64,000 bases of DNA from Acidisoma silvae (GCF_020618775.1 NZ_JAESVB010000003.1:124001-188000), one strand, 5' to 3'; counted from the first letter of the stretch, positions 8,194 to 17,812 are shown. Notes: generated by a model from the sequence alone, not told the origin. Numbers and translations are program-made.

Positions 8194-9501
8194 ATGGAAG
8201 TCCCTACCTACTCCCCCCGGGAGATCGTATCCGAACTCGATCGCTTCATCGTCGGCCAGAATGACGCCAAGCGCGCCGTCGCCATCGCGCTGCGCAACCG
8301 CTGGCGCCGTCAGCAGGTGCCGACAGGCCTGCGCGAAGAGATCGTTCCCCGCAATATCCTCATGATCGGGCCGACCGGCGTCGGCAAAACCGAAATCGCC
8401 CGCCGTCTCGCGAAACTCGCCCAGGCGCCTTTCCTGAAGGTCGAGGCGACCAAATTCACCGAAGTCGGCTATGTCGGCCGTGACGTGGAAAGCATCGTGC
8501 GTGATCTGGTCGAGGCCAGCATCAATATGATGCGCGACGCCAGCCGCAAGGACGTGCAGGCCAAGGCCGAGCTCAATGCCGAGGAACGCATCGTCACCGC
8601 GCTGGTCGGTGAAGGTGCCGCCGCCGATACGCGCAACAAGTTCCGCCGCATGCTGCGCAATGGCGAATTCGAGGAGAAGGAGATCGAGGTTTCGGTCGCC
8701 GAACCGCCGCCGAACGCGCTCGGCCAGATGGATGTCCAGCCCGGCCAGGCGATCAACCTCGGCGATATGATGAAGGGCATGTTCGGCCGCCAGCCGCAGG
8801 CCAAGAAGATGCCGGTCGCCGCCGCCCGCAAGGCTCTGGAACGCGAAGAGGCCGACAAGCTGCTCGACAATGAGCAGCTCATTAAGGACGCGGTCTCTCA
8901 TGCCGAGAATAACGGCATCGTCTTCCTGGACGAGATCGACAAGATCTGCGCCCGGTCGGATGGCGGTTTCCGTGGCGGCGATGTCAGCCGCGAAGGCGTG
9001 CAGCGTGACCTGCTGCCGCTGATCGAAGGCACGACCGTGAACACCAAGCATGGCGCGGTGAAGACCGACCATATCCTGTTCATCGCCTCCGGCGCCTTCC
9101 ATGTCGCGAAACCGTCCGACCTGCTGCCGGAATTGCAGGGCCGTCTGCCGATCCGCGTGGAACTGTCGCCACTGACGCGGGAAGACATGCGCCGCATCCT
9201 GACCGAGCCCGAACACAGCATGCTGAAACAGTATGTGGCACTGATGGGCACGGAAAAGGTGTCGCTCGACATTACCGAGGATGCGATCGACGCGGTGGCC
9301 GAACTCGCCGCCGATATCAACGACCGGGTCGAGAATATCGGCGCCCGACGCCTGTCGACGGTGCTGGAGAAGCTGTTCGAGGAGATCAGCTTCACGGCTT
9401 CCGACCGGCCGGGCGATACGGTGACGATCAATGCCGCCGATGTGCGGGACCGCGTGGCGCCGCTGGCCGCCAAGGGCGATCTCAGCCGGTTTATCCTGTG
9501 A
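8194..9501 (+). CDS. hslU: ATP-dependent protease ATPase subunit HslU
   Basis: AAA+ unfoldase that feeds substrates to HslV. Walker A is GPTGVGKTE, the pore loop is GYVGRD, Walker B is IVFLDEIDK, and the C-terminus ends DLSRFIL as needed to dock into HslV. The I-domain insertion lies between the pore loop and Walker B. 435 residues matches the family. It overlaps sufE by 4 bases (GTGA), so the two are probably co-translated. Confidence 0.97.
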   Translation: MEVPTYSPREIVSELDRFIVGQNDAKRAVAIALRNRWRRQQVPTGLREEIVPRNILMIGPTGVGKTEIARRLAKLAQAPFLKVEATKFTEVGYVGRDVESIVRDLVEASINMMRDASRKDVQAKAELNAEERIVTALVGEGAAADTRNKFRRMLRNGEFEEKEIEVSVAEPPPNALGQMDVQPGQAINLGDMMKGMFGRQPQAKKMPVAAARKALEREEADKLLDNEQLIKDAVSHAENNGIVFLDEIDKICARSDGGFRGGDVSREGVQRDLLPLIEGTTVNTKHGAVKTDHILFIASGAFHVAKPSDLLPELQGRLPIRVELSPLTREDMRRILTEPEHSMLKQYVALMGTEKVSLDITEDAIDAVAELAADINDRVENIGARRLSTVLEKLFEEISFTASDRPGDTVTINAADVRDRVAPLAAKGDLSRFIL

Positions 9502-9953
9502 CGGAGGCCTCTCCCTTCGTCACGCCTGAGGAGGAGACGGCCGTCGCGGCCGTCTCCGCCATCGACGACGAGCTTGGCGTCTTCGACGATTGGATGGAGC
9601 GCTACGGCTATATTATCGAGCTTGGCCGCAAGCTGCCGCCCTTCCCGGACGATTGGGCGAACGACGCCCATCGGGTGCCCGGCTGCCAGAGCCGGGTCTG
9701 GATGGAAGCGGAAGCACGGGACGGGCTTCTGTTCTTCGCCGGCGCGTCCGACGCCGCCATCGTCTCCGGCCTCGTGGCGCTCCTGCTGCGGGTCTATTCC
9801 GGCAGAACCCCTGGTGAAATTTTGGCGACCGATCCTATCTTCCTGAAAGAACTGGGTTTGCTGGAAGCGCTGTCGACCAACCGGGGTAACGGGATCGCCG
9901 CCATGGCGCGGGCGATTCGCGAAAGGGCCGCCGCGGAACAGACCGTGGCCTGA
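9498..9953 (+). CDS. sufE: SufE-family cysteine desulfurase sulfur acceptor
   Basis: SufE accepts persulfide sulfur from the SufS desulfurase and passes it to the Suf scaffold for Fe-S assembly. The active cysteine is in [11 protein letters not shown]. The N-terminal [20 protein letters not shown] segment is characteristic. The GTG start overlaps the hslU stop. No other suf genes are nearby, so this copy is detached from the main suf operon. 151 residues. Confidence 0.92.
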   Translation: MTEASPFVTPEEETAVAAVSAIDDELGVFDDWMERYGYIIELGRKLPPFPDDWANDAHRVPGCQSRVWMEAEARDGLLFFAGASDAAIVSGLVALLLRVYSGRTPGEILATDPIFLKELGLLEALSTNRGNGIAAMARAIRERAAAEQTVA

Positions 9954-10024
9954 GCCTCAATCCTCCGACTTTGGTGCCCGACCGCGTTCCGGCTATCCTG
10001 GTCGCATCGATTCGGGAGCCAGGG

Positions 10025-10249
10025 ATGACAGGCGGACGGTTTGGACTTTGGGTGGCGGTCGCTTTCGCGACCGGCGCGCTGACCGCGACGGCGATTGCCG
10101 AAGAACCGCATCTGGTCACGGCCATGAATGCCCTGACCCACGCGCATGACGCGCTTGCCGCGACCCGCGACAATAAGGGCGGCCATCCGGCGGCGGCCCA
10201 GGCGCTGATCGCCAAGGCCCAGGCCGAAATCCAGGCGGTGGCACCATGA
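10025..10249 (+). CDS. Small exported protein, paralogue of the next gene
   Basis: A 74-residue protein with an N-terminal signal peptide (GRFGLWVAVAFATGALTATA-type hydrophobic stretch, probable cleavage near AIAEE). The mature part is a short helical pair: HLVTAMNALTHAHDALAAT, a KGGH turn, then a second helix ending IQAV. The following gene has the same layout, so they look like a local duplication. ATG 10025 has a GGGA-type ribosome site; longer frames add residues with no signal character. Role unknown; likely periplasmic. Confidence 0.7.
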   Translation: MTGGRFGLWVAVAFATGALTATAIAEEPHLVTAMNALTHAHDALAATRDNKGGHPAAAQALIAKAQAEIQAVAP

Positions 10250-10515
10250 TCCGCAAGACCGCCCTCAGAGGCATGATTTTGGCTGGCGCCTTCGCCGGCG
10301 GCAGCCTTGTCGCCGGCTGCGCGCTGCATCACCAAGGCCACATGAATATCGCGCTCGATGCGCTCAACACCGCCGCCGCGGCACTGACCCAGGCGCCACA
10401 GGACAAGGCCGGCCATGTCCAGGCCGCGCTGAAATATACTCGCCAGGCCATCGACGAAGTTGAAATCGGCATGGCCTATAAAATCCAAACAGGCTCGTCA
10501 GCCACAGCCGACTAG
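10246..10515 (+). CDS. Small lipoprotein, paralogue of the previous gene
   Basis: An 89-residue protein with a lipoprotein signal: a positively charged start, a hydrophobic core and the lipobox LVAGC near residue 25. The mature part repeats the helix-KAGH-helix layout of the upstream gene (ALDALNTAAAALTQA, then AALKYTRQAIDEVEIG). Small secreted proteins of this shape are common in Proteobacteria, but I know of no established function. The ATG overlaps the upstream stop as ATGA, so the pair is co-translated. Confidence 0.72.
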   Translation: MIRKTALRGMILAGAFAGGSLVAGCALHHQGHMNIALDALNTAAAALTQAPQDKAGHVQAALKYTRQAIDEVEIGMAYKIQTGSSATAD

Positions 10516-10525
10516 GGAGCGGATC

Positions 10526-11467
10526 ATGACCCAGTTCGATCTGGATGCCGGGGTGCGCGACTTCATCAAGCGCACCGACAGCTTCAGCAAAGGCCTGGGT
10601 ATTGACGCGACCACGGCAGAGGTGCGCGAGGCCTATATGCGCATGTGCGCGGCCTTCGCTTTGCCGCACCCGAAGGGCCTGCGCGCGCGGGACGGCATTC
10701 TTCACGCTGAAGGTCCGACGCGGGAATTGCGGGTCCGCAGCTTCGCAACGCCGGACGCCATTCCCGGCCGCGCCGTGTTGTTCCTGCATGGTGGCGGCTT
10801 CGTCGTTGGCGGGCTCGACAGTCATGACAGTATTTGCGCCGATCTGGCTGCCGGGGCCGAGGTCGCCGTCATCGCGCTCGACTACCGGTTGTCGCCCGAA
10901 CATGCCTATCCGGCCGCGCTGGACGATGCCGAAGCCGCCTATGACGACCTGCTCGACAGCCACCAGCATGTCATTCTGGTGGGTGACAGCGCAGGTGCCA
11001 CGCTGGCCGCCGCGCTCTCGCTGCGGCTGCGCCGCAAGGGCAAGCCCATGCCTTGGGCGCAGGTGCTGATCTACCCGATGCTGCATCCCGATTTCCGCCG
11101 CGCCATCGGCGGCCCGAAGGAACAGGCGCCGCTGCTGCCGGCCGCCAGCCTCAGCCTTTATGTCGGCGCCTATCTGGGCGGCAAACCCACGGTCACGACC
11201 GATCCGGAAGTGGCGCCCCTGGCAGCGCAGGATTTCGCCGGCATGCCGCCGACCGCGATTTTCGCGGCCGATATCGACCCGCTGGCCGAGGACGCGCATG
11301 ACTATTGCGCCGCCCTGCGGGATTGCGGCGTGCCGGTGACGCTGCATCCCGGCCATGGGCTGGTGCATGGCTATCTGCGCGGCCGCGCGATGAGCGAGAC
11401 CGTGGCGGAAGCCTTCTCGGTCATTGTGTCCCGCTTGCGCGATTTCGCCCATGGCGGCCAGCCCTGA
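10526..11467 (+). CDS. Alpha/beta hydrolase, hormone-sensitive-lipase type esterase
   Basis: A 313-residue cytosolic esterase/lipase. The oxyanion-hole motif HGGG (in LFLHGGGFVVGG), the nucleophile elbow GDSAG, an acid in the FAADIDPLAEDA region and a catalytic histidine in GLVHGY place it in the HSL (family IV) esterases. Its start is 10 bases after the small lipoprotein gene, so it could share that transcript. The natural substrate cannot be told from sequence; short-chain esters are typical. Confidence 0.85.
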   Translation: MTQFDLDAGVRDFIKRTDSFSKGLGIDATTAEVREAYMRMCAAFALPHPKGLRARDGILHAEGPTRELRVRSFATPDAIPGRAVLFLHGGGFVVGGLDSHDSICADLAAGAEVAVIALDYRLSPEHAYPAALDDAEAAYDDLLDSHQHVILVGDSAGATLAAALSLRLRRKGKPMPWAQVLIYPMLHPDFRRAIGGPKEQAPLLPAASLSLYVGAYLGGKPTVTTDPEVAPLAAQDFAGMPPTAIFAADIDPLAEDAHDYCAALRDCGVPVTLHPGHGLVHGYLRGRAMSETVAEAFSVIVSRLRDFAHGGQP

Positions 11468-11504
11468 CCATGCCGGATGCGGCCGGAAAGCGCCGGAAAA
11501 GCGT

Positions 11505-11533
11505 TTGACTTCCGGCATGAAGGCTTTGATTCT
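11505..11533 (+). promoter_or_regulatory. Possible acs promoter
   Basis: TTGACT at 11505-11510 and GATTCT at 11528-11533 are separated by 17 bases, giving a good -35 and a weak -10. The site is about 70 bases before the acs start in a gap without other genes. Confidence 0.3.
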
Positions 11534-11604
11534 GGCCTCAACCGGACGATGAAGCCGGATGCGATGGTGCCGAGCAGGCGCCGTGAATGACGGAGGATGC
11601 CCCT

Positions 11605-13539
11605 ATGCCCGATCATGTCGACTATGCCAGCCAGCCGACCTCACCCCGGCTGACGGAAAGTGCCGCGCGTGCCGCCAGACTGCGCGCCGAGGCGACGGCC
11701 GACCTGGAAGGCTTCTGGAAGCGGGAGGCGACGGACCGCATCGCCTGGGTCAAGGAACCGACCAAGATCAAGAACACGCGTTTTGACGGTGATGTCTCGA
11801 TCAAATGGTTCGAAGACGGCACGCTGAATGCCTCCGTCTCCTGCCTCGACCGTCATCTGGAAACGCGCGGCGACCAGACCGCCATCATCTGGGAAGGCGA
11901 CGAACCCGGCACACAGGATTCCGTCACCTATCGGGAATTGCACGCCCGCGTCTGCAAATTTGCGAATGCCCTGAAAGGGCTGGGCGTCACAAAGGGCGAT
12001 CGCGTTACCATCTATATGCCGATGGTGATCGAAGCGGCGGTCGCCATGCTGGCCTGTGCGCGCATCGGCGCCATTCATTCCGTGGTCTTCGGCGGCTTCT
12101 CGCCGCAAAGCCTGTCGGGCCGCATCCTGGACTGCAAATCTTCCGTCGTGATCACCTCGGACGAGGCCCGGCGCGGCGGCCGCCGCGTGCCGCTGAAAGC
12201 CAATACCGATGAGGCGCTGAAGACCTGCCCGGATGTCACTGCCGTCGTCGTCGTGGCCGTGACCGGCGCCACGGTGCCCATGGTCGCCGGCCGCGACCAT
12301 GACTATGCCGCGCTGGTGGCCGATGCCTCCGCCGATTGCCCGCCCGAGGAAATGGGCGCCGAGGATCCGCTGTTCATCCTCTATACCTCCGGCAGCACCG
12401 GCAGCCCCAAGGGCGTGCTGCATACGACCGGCGGCTATATGGTCTGGGCCAGCTTCACCCATGACCTCGTCTTCGATTACCGGCCCGGTGAAATCTACTG
12501 GTGCACGGCTGACGTTGGCTGGGTGACCGGTCATACCTATATCGTTTATGGCCCGCTCGCGAATGGCGCGACCACGCTGATGTTCGAAGGCGTGCCCACC
12601 TATCCCGACAGCGGGCGGCTATGGGACGTGGTCGACAAGCACAAGGTCGAAATCTTCTATACCGCGCCGACCGCCATCCGCGCCCTGATGCGCGACGGCG
12701 ACGAACCGGTGACGCGCAGCAGCCGGTCCAGCCTGCGCGTGCTCGGCACGGTGGGCGAGCCGATCAACCCGGAAGCCTGGGAATGGTATTATACCGTCGT
12801 CGGCGATAGCCGCTGCCCGATCGTCGATACCTGGTGGCAGACGGAAACCGGCGGCCATCTGATTTCGCCGGTACCCGGCATGAACCCGCTGAAACCGGGG
12901 TCGGCCACCCTGCCGCTGCCGGGCGTGACGCCCTTGATCGTGGACAGCAACGGCACGCCGCTGGAGGGCGAGGCCGACGGCCATCTGTGCATCGCCGATA
13001 GCTGGCCGGGACAGATGCGCACGGTCTTCGGCGATCATGACCGCTTCATCAAAACCTATTTCAGCACCTACAAGGGTCTGTATTTCTCGGGTGACGGCGC
13101 GCGCCGCGATGCCGACGGCTATTACTGGATCACCGGACGCGTCGATGATGTCATCAACGTCTCCGGCCATCGCATGGGCACGGCGGAAGTGGAAAGCGCG
13201 CTGGGGTCGCATCACCATGTCGCGGAATCCGCCGTCGTCGGCTATCCGCATGACGTGAAGGGCCAGGGCATCTATGCCTATGTCACGCTCAAGCATGGGG
13301 TTGAAGCCAGCGAAGCGCTGCTGAAGGAATTGGCCGGTTGGGTGCGCAAGGAAATCGGCCCGATCGCGGTGCCGGACGTCATTCAATGGGCGCCGGGCCT
13401 GCCCAAGACGCGTAGCGGAAAAATCATGCGGCGTATCCTGCGCAAGATCGCGGCGAACGAGGTGGACAGCTTGGGTGATACATCAACACTCGCCGATCCG
13501 GCGGTGGTGGATGACCTGGTGAGCAATCGGAAGAAGTAG
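11605..13539 (+). CDS. acs: Acetyl-CoA synthetase
   Basis: Activates acetate to acetyl-CoA through acetyl-AMP. The AMP-binding motif is [10 protein letters not shown], the WWQTETGG core is present, and the catalytic lysine K606 lies in PKTRSGK, where acetylation normally switches the enzyme off. ATG 11605 is preferred over ATG 11587 because GGAGG at 11592-11596 sits 8 bases before it. 644 residues is normal. It allows growth on acetate or scavenging of overflow acetate, fitting an acetic-acid-exposed lineage. Confidence 0.96.
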   Translation: MPDHVDYASQPTSPRLTESAARAARLRAEATADLEGFWKREATDRIAWVKEPTKIKNTRFDGDVSIKWFEDGTLNASVSCLDRHLETRGDQTAIIWEGDEPGTQDSVTYRELHARVCKFANALKGLGVTKGDRVTIYMPMVIEAAVAMLACARIGAIHSVVFGGFSPQSLSGRILDCKSSVVITSDEARRGGRRVPLKANTDEALKTCPDVTAVVVVAVTGATVPMVAGRDHDYAALVADASADCPPEEMGAEDPLFILYTSGSTGSPKGVLHTTGGYMVWASFTHDLVFDYRPGEIYWCTADVGWVTGHTYIVYGPLANGATTLMFEGVPTYPDSGRLWDVVDKHKVEIFYTAPTAIRALMRDGDEPVTRSSRSSLRVLGTVGEPINPEAWEWYYTVVGDSRCPIVDTWWQTETGGHLISPVPGMNPLKPGSATLPLPGVTPLIVDSNGTPLEGEADGHLCIADSWPGQMRTVFGDHDRFIKTYFSTYKGLYFSGDGARRDADGYYWITGRVDDVINVSGHRMGTAEVESALGSHHHVAESAVVGYPHDVKGQGIYAYVTLKHGVEASEALLKELAGWVRKEIGPIAVPDVIQWAPGLPKTRSGKIMRRILRKIAANEVDSLGDTSTLADPAVVDDLVSNRKK

Positions 13540-13561
13540 GCGGCAACTTCCATATCCTTTG

Positions 13562-13661
13562 TCGTCCCCGGGCTTGTCCCGGGGATCTACCCGTTGCGGC
13601 GCCAGACGGCGTTTCGGCGCCAAATCGGGTAGATCCGCGCAACAAGTGCGCGGATGACGAT
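13562..13661. repeat. REP-like palindromic repeat, copy 1
   Basis: A nested palindrome. The outer GTC-GTCC and GGATGAC ends enclose CCCCGGG/CCCGGGG, then ATCTACCCG pairs with CGGGTAGAT, then GGCGCC occurs twice. It sits between acs and the deoxyribosyltransferase gene. The same outer pattern recurs at 14256, 40936 and 61110. Confidence 0.75.
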
Positions 13662-13680
13662 TGTGGGTAGGGGAAAGTCC

Positions 13681-14256
13681 ATGCATCATCCACTGATGAT
13701 CACAGCCTATCTCGCCGGTCCTGACGTCTTCCTGCCGAACGCCGTGGCGCACGCGGCGCGGAAAGTGGACATCTGCGCGGCATATGGCATTCGCGGCCTG
13801 CCGCCGCTGAACGAGGATATCGCCGCACTCGCGGCCATGACGGATGCCGCGGCCGGCATTGCCATCTTCGCGAAAGACCTGGAGATGATGGCGGCGGCCG
13901 ATATCATCATCGCCAATCTGACGCCGTTTCGCGGCACATCGGCCGATTCCGGCACGCTCATCGAAGTGGGCTGGTTTTTGGGGCGCGGCCGGCCGATTTT
14001 CGGCTATTCCAATTCGGCTGTGTCGTTCCAGGAACGCTCACGCGCTTTCCTGAAGCACAATGCCGATCCGCTGCCGGATGTGACGGTGGAAGGTTTCGGC
14101 CTACCCGATAACCTTATGATTCCCGGCGCGGTACAGTCAGACGGCCGCCCCGCGATGGTCCTGCCCGAAGACGGGCGTGACCGCGCCTTCGATGCGCTGG
14201 ATATCTTCGAGCGCTGCGTGGCCCAGGCGGCGAAGTACTTTCGACTTATTCCTTGA
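13681..14256 (+). CDS. Nucleoside 2-deoxyribosyltransferase family protein
   Basis: A 191-residue enzyme of the family that transfers or hydrolyses deoxyribose on nucleosides, used in nucleotide salvage or clean-up. The N-terminal ITAYLAGPDVF strand-loop, ADIIIANLTPFRG and the DSGTLIEVGWFLGRGRP segment hold the residues expected around the glycosidic bond. A GGGGAAAG ribosome site supports ATG 13681; ATG 13696 is also possible. It lies between two REP-like palindromes and so is probably transcribed alone. Confidence 0.85.
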   Translation: MHHPLMITAYLAGPDVFLPNAVAHAARKVDICAAYGIRGLPPLNEDIAALAAMTDAAAGIAIFAKDLEMMAAADIIIANLTPFRGTSADSGTLIEVGWFLGRGRPIFGYSNSAVSFQERSRAFLKHNADPLPDVTVEGFGLPDNLMIPGAVQSDGRPAMVLPEDGRDRAFDALDIFERCVAQAAKYFRLIP

Positions 14257-14344
14257 TTCGTCATCACCGGGCTTGTCCCGGGGATCAACACTTTGTGGCG
14301 CCCCAACGGGTGGATGCCCGGCACGGGGGCCGGGCATGACGAAT
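14256..14344. repeat. REP-like palindromic repeat, copy 2
   Basis: The ends ATTCGTCAT (14256-14264) and ATGACGAAT (14336-14344) are perfect inverted copies. Inner arms contain CCGGGCTTGTCCCGG and GCCCGGCACGGGGGCCGGGC. A TTTTT run follows at 14344-14348, so it could end transcription of the plus-strand gene upstream. It separates that gene from the convergent dioxygenase gene. Confidence 0.75.
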
Positions 14345-14385
14345 TTTTAGAGGCGATTCGACTTAACACTGGCGGACTCTAACAC

Positions 14386-15201
14386 TCAGCCGAACCGAAA
14401 GCCCGACAGCTTCTTGCCCAGCACGACATCCGAATAGGCGTGCGTCGCCGTGTCACTGCCGGCCGCACCGGCCGCGACCATAAGCGGAATCAAATGTTCC
14501 TCGCGCGGATGGCAGACACGGGCGTAAGGGGCCGATTCCCAGCCGATCAGCGCCGCGTCCCGCGCCGCCTGCGGCTGAGCGACGGCCTTCACCAGCCAGT
14601 CGTCGAACCCCTCCGAAATCGCTTCCACGCGCCGGTCATTGGCGAAAAAGCCGCGCAGATTGTGGTAGCTCATGCCGCTGGCCAAAATCAGCACGTTTTC
14701 GTCCCGCAAGGGCGCCAGCGCCTGTCCGATCGCGATATGCGCCGCCGGGTCCAGATCCTTGCGCACAGAGAGTTCCACAACCGGAATAGCCGCGTCCGGG
14801 AAAGCCACTTTCAGCGGAATGAACATACCGTGGTCAAAGCCGCGCTCGGCGTCCAGTTCCGTCGGGAAACCAGCCTCTTCCAGCAGGTCGGCCACGCGGC
14901 CGGCCAGCACCGGATCGCCCTTAGCCGGATAGGTCAGCTCATAGGTGCTGTCCGGGAAGCCGTAATAGTCGAAGATCAGGCCAGGATGCGCGCCGGACGT
15001 GACCGAGAGGCCAGCGGTTTCCCAATGGCCGGTGATCATCAGGATGGCGCGCGGCGCTTCCGTCAGATCACCCGGCAGGCTGCGCAGGAAATCCGCCATA
15101 TGGTCCCAGGTGCCGGGCCCGCCGGGCGGCGGGTCCATGAAAAAGCAGGGACCGCCGCCATGCGGAATGAAATAAGCCGGCAGCCTTCCCTGGGCGCTCA
15201 T
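14386..15201 (-). CDS. Extradiol dioxygenase, LigB/DODA class
   Basis: A 271-residue class III extradiol ring-cleavage dioxygenase resembling 4,5-DOPA dioxygenase (YgiD). Metal-ligand regions are HGGGPCFF near the N-terminus, the TGHWET histidine and FDHGMFIPL. These enzymes open catechol-type rings with a divalent metal. The ATG overlaps the yceI-like stop upstream by 4 bases, making it the last gene of a five-gene minus-strand cluster with azoreductase and YceI proteins. The substrate is not known. Confidence 0.88.
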   Translation of the reverse strand: MSAQGRLPAYFIPHGGGPCFFMDPPPGGPGTWDHMADFLRSLPGDLTEAPRAILMITGHWETAGLSVTSGAHPGLIFDYYGFPDSTYELTYPAKGDPVLAGRVADLLEEAGFPTELDAERGFDHGMFIPLKVAFPDAAIPVVELSVRKDLDPAAHIAIGQALAPLRDENVLILASGMSYHNLRGFFANDRRVEAISEGFDDWLVKAVAQPQAARDAALIGWESAPYARVCHPREEHLIPLMVAAGAAGSDTATHAYSDVVLGKKLSGFRFG

Positions 15202-15776
15202 GGCGCGGTCTTCTCGGCTGTGATGTCGACGTTCACGGCAACCTCAAGCGCCACATATTGCGCGCTGGCCCAAGCCCCCTGGCCGACGCCGTAATTCGTG
15301 CGGATCAGCTGCACCTTGCCCTTGGCGGTCGCCGTATCGCCGGTAATGGCCAGCGTGAAGGGCAGCGCGATCGGCTTGGTCATGCCGCGAATGGTGAGCG
15401 TGCCGTCGGCCTCATAGGTGCCGGTGCCGATCGCTTTGAAGCTGGCCGCCTTGAATTCGGCGGTCGGGAATTTGTCGGCCGCGAACCAGTCGGAACCCGG
15501 CATGGCGCCGTCCTTCTGCTGGTCGCCGGTCGCCGCACTCGCCGTCTGGATAATCACATCGGCATGGCCCGCGCCGGGATTGGCGGGGTCGAAGACGATG
15601 GTGCCGGAGAACTTGCCGAATTTGCCGTTGAAGGGCGTGCCGCTCTGGCTGCCCGTGAAGCCCAGCGTGCTTTTGGCGGTATCGATGGTCCAGGTCGCGG
15701 CATAGGCCGAGATGGGGGCCGCGATGGAAGCGCCGACAAGAAGAGCCGCGGCTAAGCCCAGTGAACGATACATCAT
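15198..15776 (-). CDS. YceI-family periplasmic lipid-binding protein (copy 1)
   Basis: A 192-residue exported protein. A signal peptide ends near ISAYA-ATW. The rest is the YceI lipocalin-like barrel: WTIDTAKSTLGFTG, AADKFPTAEFKA and GTLTIRGMTKPI are the family landmarks. YceI folds bind isoprenoid or other long lipids. It overlaps the dioxygenase gene by 4 bases and follows the cytochrome b561 gene by 31 bases, an arrangement seen in many Proteobacteria. The pairing suggests quinone-linked chemistry in the periplasm, which is inference. Confidence 0.9.
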   Translation of the reverse strand: MMYRSLGLAAALLVGASIAAPISAYAATWTIDTAKSTLGFTGSQSGTPFNGKFGKFSGTIVFDPANPGAGHADVIIQTASAATGDQQKDGAMPGSDWFAADKFPTAEFKAASFKAIGTGTYEADGTLTIRGMTKPIALPFTLAITGDTATAKGKVQLIRTNYGVGQGAWASAQYVALEVAVNVDITAEKTAP

Positions 15777-15807
15777 GATCCGTCCCTTTCGGTCGGAGAG
15801 CGATCGG

Positions 15808-16410
15808 TTATTGGCGGCGGCCGCCGAGCTTCATGCCCGGAACCATACGCGCCAGGATATTATCACGTTTGATGACCTGGTGCCGAAAGACAGCGGCGAA
15901 GTGAACGACCAGCAGGCCGATCAAGGTCCAGGCACCATAGGCATGCACCCAGCCCAGCACATGGCTGACGGCACCCTTATTCGCCAGATGCGGCAGGATC
16001 GGGAGATCGGGCCAGGGCACAAGGTGGTACAGCACGGTGGGCAGGTTGAAGGGCGATGAGGAGACAACGGCCCAGCCGGTCAGCGGCAGGCCCAGCATCA
16101 GAACATACAGCAGCCAATGCAGGCCGTGCGCCGCGCCCTTTTCGACGGGCGGCATATCGGCGGGCAGGCTGGGCGGCTTATGGGTGAAGCGCCACAGAAT
16201 GCGGATCACCGCCAGCAGCAGCACGGTTATGCCGATCGACTTGTGCAGCTGGAACAGGCTGAAGGTTTCCATCGGCCCGATGGTGCTCTGGAACTGCGTC
16301 ATCAGCAGCCCGATCACGATCAGCGCCAGGATGCCTGCGGCGATCAGCCAATGCAGCAGAATCGCGACCGCCGTATAGCGTTCCGAAAGAGAGGTTTTCA
16401 GGGACGCCAT
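15808..16410 (-). CDS. Cytochrome b561-family membrane protein
   Basis: A 200-residue inner-membrane di-heme cytochrome b561. Four membrane helices are visible. Candidate heme histidines are in AILLHWLIAAG, LFQLHKSIGI, HGLHWLLYVLMLG and VVHFAAVFRH. These proteins pass electrons between the quinone pool and periplasmic partners. It lies between two YceI genes, the classic b561/YceI arrangement. The ATG is followed by MASLKTSLSERY, a typical cytosolic N-terminus. Confidence 0.9.
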   Translation of the reverse strand: MASLKTSLSERYTAVAILLHWLIAAGILALIVIGLLMTQFQSTIGPMETFSLFQLHKSIGITVLLLAVIRILWRFTHKPPSLPADMPPVEKGAAHGLHWLLYVLMLGLPLTGWAVVSSSPFNLPTVLYHLVPWPDLPILPHLANKGAVSHVLGWVHAYGAWTLIGLLVVHFAAVFRHQVIKRDNILARMVPGMKLGGRRQ

Positions 16411-16445
16411 GGCGATCGCGCTCCGTTTAGCGAGACGGGGTCAGA

Positions 16446-17066
16446 TTAGTTGGCGAGTTCGAAGGCGCCGCTGAGCTGCAGGTCGACCTTGTCGCCGATC
16501 AGCGGCTCGTAGGTCTTCACACCCCAATCCGCGCGCGACAGCGAGCCATGGGCATCGAAGCCGATGGTGTATTTCTTGTCGAGCGGGTTGGTGCCGGCGC
16601 CGTTGAAATGCGCCGTCAGGGTGACGGGATGCGTGACGCCGTGGAAGGTAAGGTCACCTTCGATCACGCCCTTGTTGTGACCGGTCACCACGATCTTCGT
16701 CGACTTGAAGGTGATGGTCGGGAACTGGGCGGCATCGAACCACATCGGGCTCTTCAGCTCGCCGTCAAGCTTCGTGTTGGTGGTGGTGACGCTCGCCGTC
16801 GGGAAGCTGATGTCGAGCGCGCTCTTCGCCGGGCTCTTGGGGTCGAAGGTCAGCGTGCCGCTGGCGGTCGTGAAGTCGCCGTACCAGGTGGTGAAGCCCA
16901 TATGCGAGACGGAGAAGACGATGCGGGTGTGGTAGGGCTCGACATTATAGGTGCCGGCGGTGACCTTGGAGGCGGTTGTGGTCACAACCTGAGCCGAGGC
17001 GTGGGACATGGCGGTGGACGCGAGGCCGGCCGCGATGGCGGTGCCGAGCAGGATCTTGCGGATCAT
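16446..17066 (-). CDS. YceI-family periplasmic lipid-binding protein (copy 2)
   Basis: A 206-residue exported YceI protein with a signal peptide ending at SHASA-QVV. Landmarks are YNVEPYHTRIVFSVSHMGFT, FDAAQFPTITFKS and GDLTFHGVTHPVTL. It differs clearly from copy 1 and is closer to classical YceI. It sits 26 bases after the azoreductase gene and 35 bases before b561 on the same strand, so co-transcription is likely. Regulation presumably comes from the LysR box upstream of the azoreductase gene. Confidence 0.92.
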   Translation of the reverse strand: MIRKILLGTAIAAGLASTAMSHASAQVVTTTASKVTAGTYNVEPYHTRIVFSVSHMGFTTWYGDFTTASGTLTFDPKSPAKSALDISFPTASVTTTNTKLDGELKSPMWFDAAQFPTITFKSTKIVVTGHNKGVIEGDLTFHGVTHPVTLTAHFNGAGTNPLDKKYTIGFDAHGSLSRADWGVKTYEPLIGDKVDLQLSGAFELAN

Positions 17067-17092
17067 GGTCTATTCCTTGGACTGAGCGGATA

Positions 17093-17704
17093 TCAGAGAG
17101 AGAGAGCGGCGACGGCAGCGCGGGCATCCGACACGGCCTTGGCGGCGGCATCAGCGCCCAGCGCCAGACCTTCAGCGCGCACGACGGTGACATCGGTCAG
17201 GCCGATGAAGCCGAGGGCGGTGCGGAGATAGGTCTCCTGGAAATCGTACGGCTTGTAGGGACCGTCGGAATAGATGCCGCCCGAGGCCAGGAACAGCACG
17301 ACCTTCTTGCCGGTCAGCAGGCCCTGCGGGCCGTTCTCGGTATATTTGAAGGTGCGGCCGGCGCGCAGGATATGGTCGATCCAGGCCTTGAGCGTGGAGG
17401 GAATGCCGAAATTATACATCGGCACGCCGATGGCGATGACGTCAGCCGCTTCGACCTGGCCGATCAGCTTGTCAGACAGCGCGATCGCCGCCGCCTGGGC
17501 CTCGGTCAGCTCTTCCGGCTTGCCGAAGAAGCCGCCGATCAGATCGACGCCGAGATGCGGCACCGGATCGGCGACGAGGTCATGCGTCACGACGCCGGCA
17601 TCGGCATGAGCCGCCTTGTAGCCGGCGAGGAAGGCTTTGGTGAGGTCGCGGCTGACGGAGTTGGCCAGGTTGGCGCTGCTCTCAATCACTAGAACTTGGG
17701 TCAT
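17093..17704 (-). CDS. azoR: FMN-dependent NADH azoreductase
   Basis: A 203-residue flavodoxin-like quinone/azo reductase. The N-terminal VLVIESSANLANSVSR phosphate-binding loop, PMYNFGIPSTLKAWIDHI and the FLASGGIYSDG segment are characteristic. Two-electron reduction of quinones avoids semiquinone stress. The start is ATG 17704; a longer frame to 17746 runs into the promoter region. It is the first gene of the cluster and is divergent from the LysR gene, whose product probably controls it. Confidence 0.92.
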   Translation of the reverse strand: MTQVLVIESSANLANSVSRDLTKAFLAGYKAAHADAGVVTHDLVADPVPHLGVDLIGGFFGKPEELTEAQAAAIALSDKLIGQVEAADVIAIGVPMYNFGIPSTLKAWIDHILRAGRTFKYTENGPQGLLTGKKVVLFLASGGIYSDGPYKPYDFQETYLRTALGFIGLTDVTVVRAEGLALGADAAAKAVSDARAAVAALSL

Positions 17705-17763
17705 CGAACGTCCCGGAGAAGGTTGATGGCGGCGACTTAACGGCAAGTCGCTCGCCCAAGAAA

Positions 17764-17777
17764 CTGATAAAAATCAG
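17764..17777. promoter_or_regulatory. Inverted repeat in the azoR-LysR divergent region
   Basis: CTGAT (17764-17768) and ATCAG (17773-17777) flank four A residues. It lies 60 bases upstream of azoR and next to the LysR box, so it may be a second regulator contact or part of the azoR promoter. Confidence 0.45.
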
Positions 17778-17788
17778 CTGAAGTTCAT

Positions 17789-17803
17789 CTATAAATCCGA
17801 TAG
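17789..17803. promoter_or_regulatory. LysR-type T-N11-A box
   Basis: CTATAAATCCGATAG at 17789-17803 has the arms CTAT and ATAG and the T-N11-A spacing that defines LysR-family sites. It ends 9 bases before the LysR start codon and about 85 bases from azoR, a position suited to autorepression and activation of the divergent cluster. Confidence 0.65.
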
Positions 17804-17812
17804 AGTTCAGCC

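Noticed and set aside
13562-14344. The two nearby palindromes as a CRISPR-like array.
   Set aside because: There are only two, 600 bases apart with a gene between, and the inner arms differ; they fit REP elements.
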